Positions 10,345 through 18,854 of a DNA stretch of 64,000 nucleotides are shown one piece after another. The stretch comes from Terrimesophilobacter sp963702165 (GTDB lineage Bacteria > Actinomycetota > Actinomycetes > Actinomycetales > Microbacteriaceae). The first letter of the stretch is position 1, and each line of letters opens with the position of its first letter. Location of the stretch: assembly GCA_963702165.1 (NCBI GenBank), contig OY969722.1:1-64000 (forward strand). Direction: 5' to 3'. The notes under the pieces were generated by a model that saw nothing but the letters and a program-made list of their open reading frames with translations, was not told the DNA's origin and did not search any database. The position numbers and the translations under genes are program-made.

Positions 10345-10413
10345 CCGCGCAGCCAGTACCGTAAGGGCTACTCAACACTTTCTCCGGTAGCGGAGACGCA
10401 CACGAAGGACACG

Positions 10414-11391
10414 ATGAAGCGCGCACTCATCACCGGGATCACCGGGCAGGACGGCCTCTACCTTGGCGAACTGCTGACCGCTGAGGGCTATGAGGTGTTC
10501 GGGCTGGTGCGCGGGCAGAGCAACCCGAAGATCCCACTGGTGCGCGAGGCGCTGCCCGAGGCGACACTGCTGTTCGGCGACCTCACCGACACCTCCTCCC
10601 TGCTGCGGGTGCTCGAGCGCTCCAATCCGACCGAGGTCTACAACCTCGGCGCCATCTCGTTCGTCGCGTACTCCTGGGAGAACGCGTCGATCACCACCGA
10701 TGTCACAGCCAAGGGCGCGCTGAACCTGCTCGAGGCCATCCGGATGCACGCCGGCAATAACGGCGACGGGGTCCGCTTCTACCAGGCCTCCAGCTCGGAG
10801 ATGTTCGGCAAGGCGCAGGAGGTGCCGCAGCGCGAAACGACGCTGCTGTGGCCGCGCTCGCCGTACGGGGTGGCGAAGTCGTTCGCGCACCACATGACCA
10901 TCAACTACCGCGAGTCGTACGGCATGCACGCCTCCAGCGGCATCCTGTTCAACCACGAGTCGCCGCGGCGCGGCCCCGAGTTCGTCACCCGCAAGGTGTC
11001 CCAGGCGGTCGCCCGGATCGCGCTCGGCAGGCAGGACGCGATCACCATGGGCAACCTCGAGGCGTGCCGCGACTGGGGCTTCGCCGGCGACTACGTGCGC
11101 GCGATGTGGCTCATGATGCAGCAGCCGGATGCCGATGATTACGTCGTCGCGACGGGGGAGACCCACAGCATCCGGGACCTGCTCGACGTCGCCTTCGAGC
11201 GCATCGGCATCGACGACTGGTCGGGATACGTGCGCTACGACGAGCGCTACGAGCGGCCCGCGGAGGTCGACCTGCTGATCGGGGACGCGAGCAAGGCGCG
11301 CGACAAGCTCGGCTGGCAACCCACCGTCGGGTTCCGGGAACTGGTGGCGATGATGGTTGACGCCGATCTGGACGCCGAACGGGCGCGCTGA
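10414..11391 (+). CDS. gmd: GDP-mannose 4,6-dehydratase
   Basis: Converts GDP-mannose to GDP-4-keto-6-deoxymannose, precursor of GDP-rhamnose, GDP-fucose and related sugars. The 325-residue SDR has TGITGQDG at 7-14, SSSEMFG at 126-132 and Y151-x3-K155 in SPYGVAKSFAHH. It also has the Gmd-specific ILFNHESPRRGPEFVTRKV and CRDWGFAGDYVRAMW blocks. A GAAGGA box precedes ATG 10414. A short TCTCCG/CGGAGA hairpin lies at about 10380-10395 in the leader. The TGA is 1 nt from the next ATG, so it is co-transcribed with its paralogue. GDP-mannose can be supplied via manA (15360) and manB (24247). Confidence 0.92.
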   Translation: MKRALITGITGQDGLYLGELLTAEGYEVFGLVRGQSNPKIPLVREALPEATLLFGDLTDTSSLLRVLERSNPTEVYNLGAISFVAYSWENASITTDVTAKGALNLLEAIRMHAGNNGDGVRFYQASSSEMFGKAQEVPQRETTLLWPRSPYGVAKSFAHHMTINYRESYGMHASSGILFNHESPRRGPEFVTRKVSQAVARIALGRQDAITMGNLEACRDWGFAGDYVRAMWLMMQQPDADDYVVATGETHSIRDLLDVAFERIGIDDWSGYVRYDERYERPAEVDLLIGDASKARDKLGWQPTVGFRELVAMMVDADLDAERAR

Positions 11392-11392
11392 C

Positions 11393-12356
11393 ATGTCCGT
11401 CGTCTTCGTCACCGGCGCCAGCGGGCAGGACGGCACCCTGCTCATCCGGAACCTGCTCGACGAGGGGCATGACGTGCACGCGCTGGTGCACGAGAGCGCA
11501 CCGGATGCCGCGGAGCTGATCAGTGTGCACAGCGGCGACATCCGCGATGCGGCGTTTGTCAGCGGGCTGGTGCGCGAACTGCGACCGGACGAGGTGTACC
11601 ACCTGGCCGGACAGACTTCGGTCGCCGCGTCCTGGGACGACCCGGTGGGGACGCTCGAAACCACCGGTCTGCCGGCCTCGTCGCTGCTTGAGGCGGCCGC
11701 CGAGGTCGGATCGCGGTTCGTGCTCGCCGCGAGTGCGGAGATCTTCGGGAATGCAGCCGCCCCGCAAGACGAGTCGACGCCGATCCGGCCGTCGTCGCCG
11801 TACGGCGCGGCGAAGGCTCTCGGCCATCACCTGGTGGGCGTGTACCGGGCGCGGGGCGTGCACGCGTCGTCGTGCATCCTGTTCAATCACGAGTCGCCGC
11901 TGCGACCGGAGCGGTTCGTGACCCGCAAGATCACCCGGGCGGCGGCGCGGATCGCGCTCGGCCTCGAGGACCGGCTGGTCCTCGGCAACGTCGACGCTCG
12001 CCGCGACTGGGGCTGGGCTCCCGACTATGTTCGTGCCCTGCAGCTGGCGGTACGGCATCCGGAGCCCGGCGACTGGGTGATCGGCACCGGCGAGACCCAC
12101 ACCGTGCGCGAGTTCGCCGACGCGGCGTTCGCGGCGGCAGGACTCGGGTCGGCGGCCGAGTACCTGGTCGCGGACGACGCCTTCGTGCGGCCGGCCGATC
12201 CGGCCGAGCTGCGCGCGGACGCGTCGAAGGCGCCGCGCCGAGCTCGGCTGGGCGCCCACCGTCGGGTTCACTGAGCTGGTCGAGCGGATGGTGCGCTCCG
12301 ACCTCGCGCAACAATCGCGCGAGCATCCGGATGCGTCTGCTACAAATGCCGGGTGA
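11393..12356 (+). CDS. GDP-mannose 4,6-dehydratase-like SDR (frameshifted near 12230)
   Basis: Paralogue of the preceding gene. ATG 11393 opens with SVVFVTGASGQDGTLL; the Gmd-type TGxxGQDG motif is at 7-14. ASAEIFG follows near 114-120 and Y137-x3-K141 in SPYGAAKALGHH. ILFNHESPLRPERFVTRKI and DARRDWGWAPDYVRALQ follow. One extra base near 12230 (GCGCC in place of GCGC) breaks the frame before a normal C-terminus, AELGWAPTVGFTELVERMV, ending at TGA 12354-12356. The restored length is about 320 residues. It may be a second dehydratase or the 4-reductase partner that would yield a deoxy-hexose such as GDP-rhamnose. Sequence alone does not decide this. Confidence 0.82.
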
Positions 12357-12393
12357 TCTGGGGCGCTAAGGGCTCGCTCGGCGACCCAGGCGT

Positions 12394-12493
12394 CTGTTGT
12401 GCAGGAGATTTGGCCGTCACGGCACCGATTCAAAGGCATCCGGGGTCGTTTGAGCACGGATGTCCTGCACAACAGGGAATGTCCTGCAGAACA
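12394..12493. repeat. Intergenic inverted repeat, family A copy 1
   Basis: Left arm CTGTTGTGCAGGA (12394-12406) and perfect complementary right arm TCCTGCACAACAG (12463-12475), start-to-start distance 69 nt. A degenerate second right half-site, TCCTGCAGAACA, follows 19 nt later. It sits between two convergent genes. Copies at 16495 and 31402 have the same geometry. Confidence 0.8.
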
Positions 12494-12531
12494 TGGAGTG
12501 CACGGATACCAGCCCGGCGACCCCACAGCGG

Positions 12532-13836
12532 TTAGGGCTCGTGCGGTAACGACGGGGGTGCGGGCGCGGTCGTGCTGAACGCCTGCCGCCAGCTCAGCTC
12601 ACGCGACGCTTTCACGGTGCACACGACCAGCGTCAACCATCCGAATTCCACCAACACGAGGCTTTCGGCCAGCGAACTGATCACGAGCACCACGAGCACC
12701 AACGCCGGCCAGAGGTAGACGACACTGCGCTGCTTCGCCGCGAGCAGCCACGACCGCGTGAACGCGAGCACGACCAGCACAATGAACGCCACCAGCCCGA
12801 CGAGTCCGAGTTGCAGCCAGACGTCCAGCCAGGCGTTCCCGGCCGACTCGGTCGGGTCATCCCGAAGCGGGACGAACGTGTAGTACGGCGGCAGTTCCCT
12901 CCGCCAATGCCCGATCCAGCCCCAGCCCTCGAGTTGGTGCATCGGGATGAAGTCCCACACCTGACGCCACAGTCGCAGCCTCGACGTGAGCTCGCGAGTG
13001 GCATCCAAAGCGTCGATGATCACCCCGCGCGCCAGCCAGGTCGCGACACCAAGCACCGCCAGTCCGCCGAGCAGGCCGATCTGCCAGTTGCGTCGGCGTT
13101 CCGGCGTCAGCCTTCGCAGCAGCACGAGCGCGGTCGCCGCGACGGCGACCACCACCAGCGCGCCGTAGGCGATCGGCGACCGACTGAACAGCAGGGCTAC
13201 CGCAGCGAGCACCATCGACCCGATCGCGACGCCCTGGCGGATCGACCTCGTGGTCCATTCCATCGCGAACGTGATCAACGCGATGAGCGCTGCCACCCCG
13301 AGTTGGTCGTTGCCGCCGAGCACACCCTGGATCGGCCCGCCACGGTCCAGGTTGCCGCGGATCTCCAGGTACCAGATCGGGGTATCGATCAGCAGCCCGC
13401 TCAGCACCTCGAGCGCCACCGACAGCAGCAGCACGAACCGGAACACATCGCCGAACGCGCGCACGATCTGGATCGTGTCGCGCAGCAGCGCCACCGAGAC
13501 GCCCAGCACCGTGAAGACCAACGAGTACAGCAGCCCGCCCAGGGTCGCCCACTGGTACACGCTCCAGAACAGCGACAGCACGGCCCAGCCCATGAACACC
13601 ATGAGCGAAATCGGCAGCAGGCCGCTCCACTCGATCTCACCGCGGCGACCGATGAGCGCAATCGCGAACAGCGCCACCTCGATGATCAGGATGGTGAACA
13701 GCCCGGCCCAGCCGATCGTCTGCCGGATCGAGAACGCCAGCAAGGCGGTGGCGACGGATGCGGTGGTGAGCGCGGTCACGAACCTCGCCGATGACAGGAA
13801 GGCCATCGTCACGTCGAACCGCTGCCCCGCCCTCAC
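12532..13836 (-). CDS. O-antigen ligase/polymerase family membrane protein (Wzy_C), copy 2
   Basis: Polytopic membrane protein of 434 residues, about 11-12 helices, probably a polysaccharide polymerase or ligase acting at the outer face of the membrane. The Wzy_C-type periplasmic/extracytoplasmic loop is present: RLRLWRQVWDFIPMHQLEGWGW, then a large loop with PLRDDPTESAGNAWLDVWLQLGLVG. It starts at GTG 13836, overlapping the TGA of the neighbouring paralogue (GTGA), so both are translated in tandem from one message. The HAHN motif of the paralogue is reduced to SAGNAW here, which may separate the two functions. The gene ends convergently with the gmd paralogue, with repeat A1 between them. 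Confidence 0.82.
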   Translation of the reverse strand: MRAGQRFDVTMAFLSSARFVTALTTASVATALLAFSIRQTIGWAGLFTILIIEVALFAIALIGRRGEIEWSGLLPISLMVFMGWAVLSLFWSVYQWATLGGLLYSLVFTVLGVSVALLRDTIQIVRAFGDVFRFVLLLSVALEVLSGLLIDTPIWYLEIRGNLDRGGPIQGVLGGNDQLGVAALIALITFAMEWTTRSIRQGVAIGSMVLAAVALLFSRSPIAYGALVVVAVAATALVLLRRLTPERRRNWQIGLLGGLAVLGVATWLARGVIIDALDATRELTSRLRLWRQVWDFIPMHQLEGWGWIGHWRRELPPYYTFVPLRDDPTESAGNAWLDVWLQLGLVGLVAFIVLVVLAFTRSWLLAAKQRSVVYLWPALVLVVLVISSLAESLVLVEFGWLTLVVCTVKASRELSWRQAFSTTAPAPPSLPHEP

Positions 13837-15116
13837 CTCAGCTCACGCCGCTTCGTCTTCACGGCCACGACCGTCAGCAGCACCAGCCCGTACTCGATCA
13901 GCAACCGCGACTCTGCAAGCGACTGGACGATCAGCGCAACCATGATCAGCAGCGGGAGCAGCGTGATCGCGGTGTACGGCTGCGGCGCATCCGGAAGCTC
14001 CTGCGGCCGGTCGACCGCGTGCTGCCACGCCTTCACCAGCGCGGTGAGCACCAGGATGCCGAACAGGACCAGGCCGACGATGCCGAGCTGCATCCACACG
14101 TCCAGCCACGCGTTGTGGGCGTGCAGCTGCACGACCCCGGCGTGGAAGACCAGGTCGTTGAACGGCTCGACCCATGGCGTCCAGAAGCTGACCCAGCCCC
14201 AGCCGAACCACGGGCGCTCCTGCGCCATGCCGATCACGGTTTCCCAGATGCCGAGGCGGCCGGTGAGGTCGGGTGACTTGCCGACGACCTCGAGCAGTTG
14301 CCGGCCGAACGCGAACACGGCGGTGACGCTCGCGGCGAGGGCGATCAGGGCGCCGACGTAGACCGCGGTGCGCTGGCGCGGGGTGCGCGAGGTGCGCAGC
14401 AGCAGCACCACGAACAGCACGAACGCGATCGCGACGAGCGCAGCGTAGATGGTGGGGGAGCGCGTCATCCCGATCACGATCGTGGCGGTGATGAGCCACA
14501 GCCAGCCCCAGTACTTGTTCACCGCGCGGGTGGCGAGCTGGATGCTGAACACGATCACCGCGAGCAGCGCGATCATCGCCAACAGGCTGGAGTTGCCGAC
14601 GATGCCCTGGATCTTGCCGCCGTCGAACAGCAGGTCGCGCGACCAGTAGAGCAGCTTGGGCAGGTTGCCATCCGGATAGTCCACCCACAGCGGCAGCACC
14701 GGCTGCCGGATGAACGCGCCCACCACGAACTCGAACAGCAGTGACAGGCCCAGGATGATGCGCAGCGCCCAGCCGAGCGCCTTCAGCAGCTGGGTCCACG
14801 AGTAGGCGACGCCGAGGGCGATGCCGGCGGTCACCGTCATCAGGGTGGTGAGGCTCGCGAGTGCGGTGGAGCCGGGGTAGAAGGACCACGCGGTGCTCAG
14901 CACGGCGTAGGCGACGAAGGAGACCAGGGGCAGCGGCAACCCGGCAAAGCGCCAGCGGTCGCGTTCGCGGATAAGGATCAGCACGCTCACCGTGGCGATC
15001 GCGATGGCGATGACGCCGTAGCCCCACCAGCTGACGGTGTACCGCCAGGCGTCGCCGGCCAGCACCGTGAACAGTGCCAGGATCGCGAAGCCCATTCTGA
15101 AGCGCGCACCGTTCAC
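13833..15116 (-). CDS. O-antigen ligase/polymerase family membrane protein (Wzy_C), copy 1
   Basis: Polytopic 427-residue protein paralogous to the next gene. The Wzy_C signature is RLGIWETVIGMAQERPWFGWGW followed by HAHNAWLDVWMQLGIVGL, where the conserved His-Asn and the Arg before the loop are implicated in polymer or ligase chemistry in this family. Other segments: GLPLPLVSFVAYAVLSTAW and GIVGNSSLLAMIALL. About 12 hydrophobic helices are visible. ATG 15116 is the first start, with repeat B1 and the divergent manA promoter region upstream. Together with the flippase it suggests a Wzx/Wzy-dependent route for the surface polymer. Confidence 0.84.
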   Translation of the reverse strand: MNGARFRMGFAILALFTVLAGDAWRYTVSWWGYGVIAIAIATVSVLILIRERDRWRFAGLPLPLVSFVAYAVLSTAWSFYPGSTALASLTTLMTVTAGIALGVAYSWTQLLKALGWALRIILGLSLLFEFVVGAFIRQPVLPLWVDYPDGNLPKLLYWSRDLLFDGGKIQGIVGNSSLLAMIALLAVIVFSIQLATRAVNKYWGWLWLITATIVIGMTRSPTIYAALVAIAFVLFVVLLLRTSRTPRQRTAVYVGALIALAASVTAVFAFGRQLLEVVGKSPDLTGRLGIWETVIGMAQERPWFGWGWVSFWTPWVEPFNDLVFHAGVVQLHAHNAWLDVWMQLGIVGLVLFGILVLTALVKAWQHAVDRPQELPDAPQPYTAITLLPLLIMVALIVQSLAESRLLIEYGLVLLTVVAVKTKRRELR

Positions 15117-15198
15117 GCCCCAAGACTATCGGCGGCCCTGCGCGCGGGTGGTTTGCGGCGGCGGTCGCGTCGGGTTCGCGTTTCGTGCCTCGCAGGTA

Positions 15199-15281
15199 CT
15201 GAAAATGCAGGAGATCGTGGGCGTTTTCGGGTCCTGGGCGTCAGAACGCCGCCATTTGGGGCGATTCTCCTTCGTTTTCTT
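15199..15281. repeat. Intergenic inverted repeat, family B copy 1
   Basis: 83-nt element. Left arm CTGAAAATGCAGGAGATC (15199-15216); right arm GATTCTCCTTCGTTTTCTT (15263-15281), imperfectly complementary. The core shares GTCAGAACGC at offset 41 with the copy at 25683. It lies in a divergent intergenic region, 79 nt upstream of the manA start. Confidence 0.75.
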
Positions 15282-15359
15282 CGAGCGCTGGCGGGATTGG
15301 TAGCGTTGAGTGCTCGACGTGATCGCCCCGATGACGTCGCTTCGGCGAAGGAGTGGCCC

Positions 15360-16454
15360 GTGCTCGTGCGCATCGCCAATTCGCCGCGCCCGTACGCGTG
15401 GGGCTCGCACACCGCGATCGCCGAGCTGCTCGGGACAGCGCCATCCGGCGGGCCGGAGGCCGAGCTCTGGTTCGGCTCGCATCCGGGATCGCCGGCTCGC
15501 GTTGTCGACGACGGGCGGGGTCTCGACGAGTGGCTCGCGGCATCCGGTGAGCCGCTGCCGTTCCTGCTGAAGATCCTCGCCGCGGGCGGGCCGCTGTCGC
15601 TGCAGGTGCACCCGAACGCCGAACAGGCCGCCGCCGGTTTCGAGCGGGAGAACGCCGCGGGCATCCCGCTGGACGCGCCGCACCGCAACTACAAGGACCC
15701 GTTCGCGAAGCCCGAGATCGTCGTCGCGCTCGGCGATCGGTTCGAGGCGCTGTGCGGGTTCCGGCCGGTGGAGCAGACCCGTGGCCTCCTGGCCGAGCTC
15801 GGGCTGACCGGACTCGCCGGGCGGCTGGATGACCTGCACGGCACCGTCGAATGGCTTGTCACCCGCGGCGACGGAGTCGACGACCTCATCGCCGATGTGA
15901 CGGCGCTCGCCGCATCCGGGGACGGGATCGCGCTGGAGACCGCGCGCACCCTCGCCGAGGCGTACCCGGGCGACCCTGGCATCGTCGTGTCGCTGCTGCT
16001 GAACCGGGTGACGCTGCGGCGCGGCGAGGCGCTGTACATGCCGGCCGGGAACATCCACGCCTACCTGAGCGGCATCGGCATGGAGCTGATGGCCAGCTCC
16101 GACAACATCGTGCGCTGCGGACTCACGCCCAAGCACGTTGACGTGCCCGAGCTGCTCGCGCTGACCGACTTCACCGAGTTGGCCGAGCCGCGTCTCGGTG
16201 CCATCGAGCTGAGCGCGTCGGTGACGGCGTACCGTCCGGATGGCCCCGGCTTCGAGCTGTTGCACGTCACCGGCGATGCCGCGATCGATGGCGGGCGGCC
16301 GATGGTGGTCGTGTGCACAGCCGGCGGGTTCGACGTGGCGCACGGCGACCAGGCGTTGCGGATCCAGCGGGGCGAGTCGCTCTACGTGGCCCCGGATGCC
16401 GCGGAGCTCACCGTCGCCGGAGCCGGCGACCTCTTCGTGGCCGCCACCCGCTGA
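15360..16454 (+). CDS. manA: Mannose-6-phosphate isomerase, class I
   Basis: Interconverts fructose-6-P and mannose-6-P and feeds GDP-mannose synthesis. It starts at GTG 15360 with AAGGAG six bases upstream; the longer upstream reading frame is unconserved. The chain of 364 residues has the phosphomannose isomerase pattern: PRPYAWGSHTAI, EAELWFGSHPGSPA, LSLQVHPNAEQA (zinc-binding Gln and His), NYKDPFAKPEIVVAL (Glu ligand) and LYMPAGNIHAYLSGIGMELMASSDN (second His, and the family RAGLT-like segment NIVRCGLTPKHVD). It ends before repeat A2 and a convergent regulator gene. Confidence 0.93.
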   Translation: MLVRIANSPRPYAWGSHTAIAELLGTAPSGGPEAELWFGSHPGSPARVVDDGRGLDEWLAASGEPLPFLLKILAAGGPLSLQVHPNAEQAAAGFERENAAGIPLDAPHRNYKDPFAKPEIVVALGDRFEALCGFRPVEQTRGLLAELGLTGLAGRLDDLHGTVEWLVTRGDGVDDLIADVTALAASGDGIALETARTLAEAYPGDPGIVVSLLLNRVTLRRGEALYMPAGNIHAYLSGIGMELMASSDNIVRCGLTPKHVDVPELLALTDFTELAEPRLGAIELSASVTAYRPDGPGFELLHVTGDAAIDGGRPMVVVCTAGGFDVAHGDQALRIQRGESLYVAPDAAELTVAGAGDLFVAATR

Positions 16455-16494
16455 CCCGCTCCGCTGCCCGCGCCGTTCCGAACCGGCTGCAAAA

Positions 16495-16611
16495 CCCTGT
16501 TATGCAGGAGTTACGTCGCCGAATGGCCCCGGATGCCAATGGCCAGGCGCCCAGAGGGAGGGATGTCCTGCACAACAGGGAATGTCCTGCACAACAGGGA
16601 TCCTGCAGAAC
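16495..16611. repeat. Intergenic inverted repeat, family A copy 2
   Basis: Left arm CCCTGTTATGCAGGA (16495-16509). The right arm TCCTGCACAACAGGG occurs at 16566-16580, again at 16585-16600 and as a shorter TCCTGCAGAAC at 16601-16611. The first two right half-sites form a direct repeat of period 19. Left-to-right start distance is 69 nt (CTGTT to TCCTG), as in copies 1 and 3. It separates convergent manA and the GlxA-type regulator. Confidence 0.82.
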
Positions 16612-16620
16612 GCCGGAGGG

Positions 16621-17574
16621 CTACGCCGGCACGCGCTCCCCGAAGGTGCGGCGGTACGCGGTCGGGGTCGTCTGCAGCGACTTCACGAAGTGGTGCCGCA
16701 TGACCGCGGCCGCCCCGAACCCGGTGCGCGCCGCCACCTGCTCAAGGCTCAGGTCGCTCTGCTCGAGCAGCTGCTGCGCGCGCACCAGCCGCTGACGGTT
16801 CAGCCACGCCGCCGGCGTGGTGCCGGTCTCCGCGCGGAACCGTCTGGCGAACGTGCGCGACGACATGAGCGCGCGGCGGGCCAGCTGGTCGACGGTGAGC
16901 TCTTCGTCGAGGTGCTCGAGCATCCACTCGATCACCGGCGCGAGCGAGTCGCTCTTGCACTCCGGGATCGGCGTGTCGATGTACTGCGACTGGCCGCCGT
17001 CCCGCTGCGGGGGCACCACCATCCGCCGTGCGATCACGTTCGCCGCCGCCGCGCCGAGCTCCTTTCGGACGATGTGCAAGGCCGCGTCGATTCCGGATGC
17101 CGTCCCGGCGCTGGTCACGACGTTGCCGTCCTCGACGAACAGCACATCGGGGTTCACGGTCGTGTCGGGGTACTCGCGAGCGAGCTTGTCGGTGTACATC
17201 CAATGGGTGGTGGCGGCCCGCCCGTCCAGGACGCCGGCCTGCGCGAGCACGAAGGCGCCGGAGCAGACGCTCAGCACCCATGCCCCACGGCGCGCGGCGG
17301 CCCGGATGACTTCGAGCACGTCGTCGTCGACCTCGTCGAGACTGTGCGCCGGCACCGCGATCAGGTCCGCATCCGCCGCAGCGGACAGATCGTTGTCGAT
17401 CACGATGTCGAAGCCCTGCGACGTGCGCACCCGTCCCGGCCTCGAAGTGGCGATCGTGAAGTCGAAGGCCGGCCCGCCGCTCTCGGCGCGGTCGATGCCG
17501 AACACCTCACAGATGGTCCCGAACTCGAACGGTGCGACACCGGGGATCGCGAGCAGAACGACTTTGTTGAGCAT
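16621..17574 (-). CDS. GlxA-type transcriptional regulator (DJ-1/PfpI + AraC HTH)
   Basis: 317-residue regulator. The N-terminal DJ-1/PfpI-like domain (about 3-170) includes VVLLAIPGVAPFEFGTICEV, AVPAHS and the nucleophile-elbow-like VLSVCSGAFVLAQAG with Cys104. The C-terminal AraC double HTH (about 215-310) has ELTVDQLARRALMSSRTFAR and GTTPAAWLNRQRL, LEQVAARTGFG and TTPTAYRRTFG. Start ATG 17574 is chosen because conservation begins at MLNKVVLLA; the upstream 24 residues look non-coding. Strong palindromes just upstream (17596-17631) may be its own operator. Targets are unknown; GlxA relatives regulate catabolic or detoxification genes. Confidence 0.88.
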   Translation of the reverse strand: MLNKVVLLAIPGVAPFEFGTICEVFGIDRAESGGPAFDFTIATSRPGRVRTSQGFDIVIDNDLSAAADADLIAVPAHSLDEVDDDVLEVIRAAARRGAWVLSVCSGAFVLAQAGVLDGRAATTHWMYTDKLAREYPDTTVNPDVLFVEDGNVVTSAGTASGIDAALHIVRKELGAAAANVIARRMVVPPQRDGGQSQYIDTPIPECKSDSLAPVIEWMLEHLDEELTVDQLARRALMSSRTFARRFRAETGTTPAAWLNRQRLVRAQQLLEQSDLSLEQVAARTGFGAAAVMRHHFVKSLQTTPTAYRRTFGERVPA

Positions 17575-17595
17575 GGGCGTCTCCCGTGGCAGGAA

Positions 17596-17631
17596 TGGAC
17601 CTAATGCTGTCCATACTGCCACTAGTGGCAG
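17596..17631. promoter_or_regulatory. Palindromic operator candidates upstream of the GlxA-type regulator
   Basis: Two inverted repeats abut. TGGAC-N8-GTCCA spans 17596-17613 and the perfect 16-bp palindrome CTGCCACTAGTGGCAG spans 17616-17631. The half-site GTGGCAG recurs at 17586-17592 and a CTGCCA at 17654-17659. They lie 22-57 bp upstream of the regulator start and before the divergent small ORF at 17659, a classic place for autoregulation. The binding protein is inferred only from position. Confidence 0.55.
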
Positions 17632-17658
17632 GAAAAGCATAGGCAAAGAATTACTGCC

Positions 17659-17772
17659 ATGTTGCTCCTCATATCAGCCGTCGCCGCGGCAGCCATCACG
17701 GCTACCGCGAACCTCGTGCGTCGCGACGGCTACCGCCGCATCCCGACCGTGCACCCATTGAGTCGGGACTAG
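17659..17772 (+). CDS. Small single-helix membrane protein, 37 aa
   Basis: ATG 17659 opens a 37-codon ORF: a hydrophobic N-terminal helix (MLLLISAVAAAAITATANLV) and a basic tail RRDGYRRIPTVHPLSRD. An Arg-Asp-Gly-Tyr-Arg-Arg-x-Pro-Thr tail after one helix looks like short hypothetical proteins I believe occur in related genomes, but I cannot confirm this without a search. It is divergent from the GlxA-type regulator and shares the palindromic region. The last six codons and the TAG fall inside inverted repeat C1, so the repeat supplies the C-terminus. Function unknown. Confidence 0.5.
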   Translation: MLLLISAVAAAAITATANLVRRDGYRRIPTVHPLSRD

Positions 17773-17818
17773 TTGCCCTTATCGCGCGGCTATTTGGGCG
17801 AAAACTCCCGACTCGATG
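17756..17818. repeat. Intergenic inverted repeat, family C copy 1
   Basis: 63-nt element: left arm begins CATTGAGTCGGGA (17756-17768), right arm ends CTCCCGACTCGATG (17805-17818). Inner arms TTGCCC and GGGCGA also pair. It precedes galE2 by 46 nt. Related copies lie at 27277 and 61584. Confidence 0.8.
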
Positions 17819-17864
17819 ATGCGGGGCTTGGGTTCGCCGACTGACGCGCCAGTAGCCTTGGGGC

Positions 17865-18836
17865 ATGACTTGGCTCGTGACCGGCGGCGCCGGCTACATC
17901 GGCTCGCACGTCGCCGCCGCTCTGCAGGACTCCGGCAGGAACGTCGTCGTGCTCGACGACCTCTCCAGCGGGCGCATCGAGTTCGTTCCGCCCGGCGCCC
18001 AGTTCGTGCGCGGCTCCATCCTCGACGGCGACCTGCTGCTGCGCACCATGCAGCGCCACGGCATCACCGGCGTAGTGCACGTGGCGGGGTTCAAGTTCGC
18101 GGGCGTCTCGGTCCAGCGGCCGCTGCACACGTATGAGGTCAATGTCACCGGCACCGGCGTCCTGCTCGGCGCCATGGCAGCATCCGGCATCGACAAGCTC
18201 GTCTTCTCCTCCAGCGCGGCGGTCTATGGCAACACCGACGTCGACCTCGTCACCGAGGACACCCGCACCGCCCCCGAGTCGCCCTACGGCGAGACGAAGC
18301 TCATCGGGGAGTGGCTGCTGCGCGACCAGGCGATCGCGTCCGGCCTGAAGCACACGAGCCTGCGCTACTTCAACGTCGTCGGCAGCGGCCTGCCCTATGT
18401 CTACGACGTGAGCCCGCACAACCTGTTCCCGATCGTGTTCGACACCCTGCTCGAGAACGGCACCCCGAAAATCCACGGCGACGACTACTCGACACCGGAT
18501 GGAACATGCGTGCGCGACTACGTGCACGTTGCCGACGTCGCGCTCGCCCACGCATCCGCCGCGCACCGCCTGGAAACCGGCTTGCCGATCGAGCCCGCCT
18601 ACAACCTGGGCAGCGGCAACGGGGTGTCGGTCGCGCAGATCATGAGTGAAATCGCCGCGGTGACGGGCATCGACTTCACCCCCGAAGTCGGGGCGCGCCG
18701 TCCGGGAGATCCTGCGAGAATTGTTGCGTCGGGGAATCTCGCCACGCGAGATCTCGACTGGGGGATGAGGAACAGCCTTTCCGACATGGTGGAAAGTGCA
18801 TGGTCGGCGCGTCGTGAACCTTCAGCAACCGCTTGA
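17865..18836 (+). CDS. galE: UDP-glucose 4-epimerase (second copy)
   Basis: 323-residue extended SDR epimerase. Motifs: TGGAGYIGSH at 6-15, VVVLDDLSSGR, FSSSAAVYG at 114-122, Y141-x3-K145 in SPYGETKLIGEW, RYFNVVGSG and DDYSTPDGTCVRDYVHVAD. It is about half identical by eye to the product of 8156-9109 over matching motifs, not a recent duplicate. It is monocistronic or leads into whiB2, which has its own promoter. Role: UDP-galactose supply for cell-wall polymers or the Leloir pathway. Confidence 0.92.
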   Translation: MTWLVTGGAGYIGSHVAAALQDSGRNVVVLDDLSSGRIEFVPPGAQFVRGSILDGDLLLRTMQRHGITGVVHVAGFKFAGVSVQRPLHTYEVNVTGTGVLLGAMAASGIDKLVFSSSAAVYGNTDVDLVTEDTRTAPESPYGETKLIGEWLLRDQAIASGLKHTSLRYFNVVGSGLPYVYDVSPHNLFPIVFDTLLENGTPKIHGDDYSTPDGTCVRDYVHVADVALAHASAAHRLETGLPIEPAYNLGSGNGVSVAQIMSEIAAVTGIDFTPEVGARRPGDPARIVASGNLATRDLDWGMRNSLSDMVESAWSARREPSATA

Positions 18837-18854
18837 GGGTTTAACATTCGCGAC

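Noticed and set aside
13843..15123. 426-codon minus-strand ORF overlapping the Wzy-type gene in another frame
   Set aside because: Arg/Ala/His-rich frame-shifted translation of the same gene; the in-frame version has helices and the HAHN motif.
15153..15359. N-terminal extension of manA
   Set aside because: Covers repeat B1 and lacks conservation; GTG 15360 has AAGGAG at the right distance.
16566..16611. LexA/SOS or simple terminator interpretation of the TCCTGCACAAC tandem sites
   Set aside because: No match to the actinobacterial LexA consensus (GAAC-x4-GTTC), and the 69-nt spacing and repeated half-sites do not fit an ordinary terminator.
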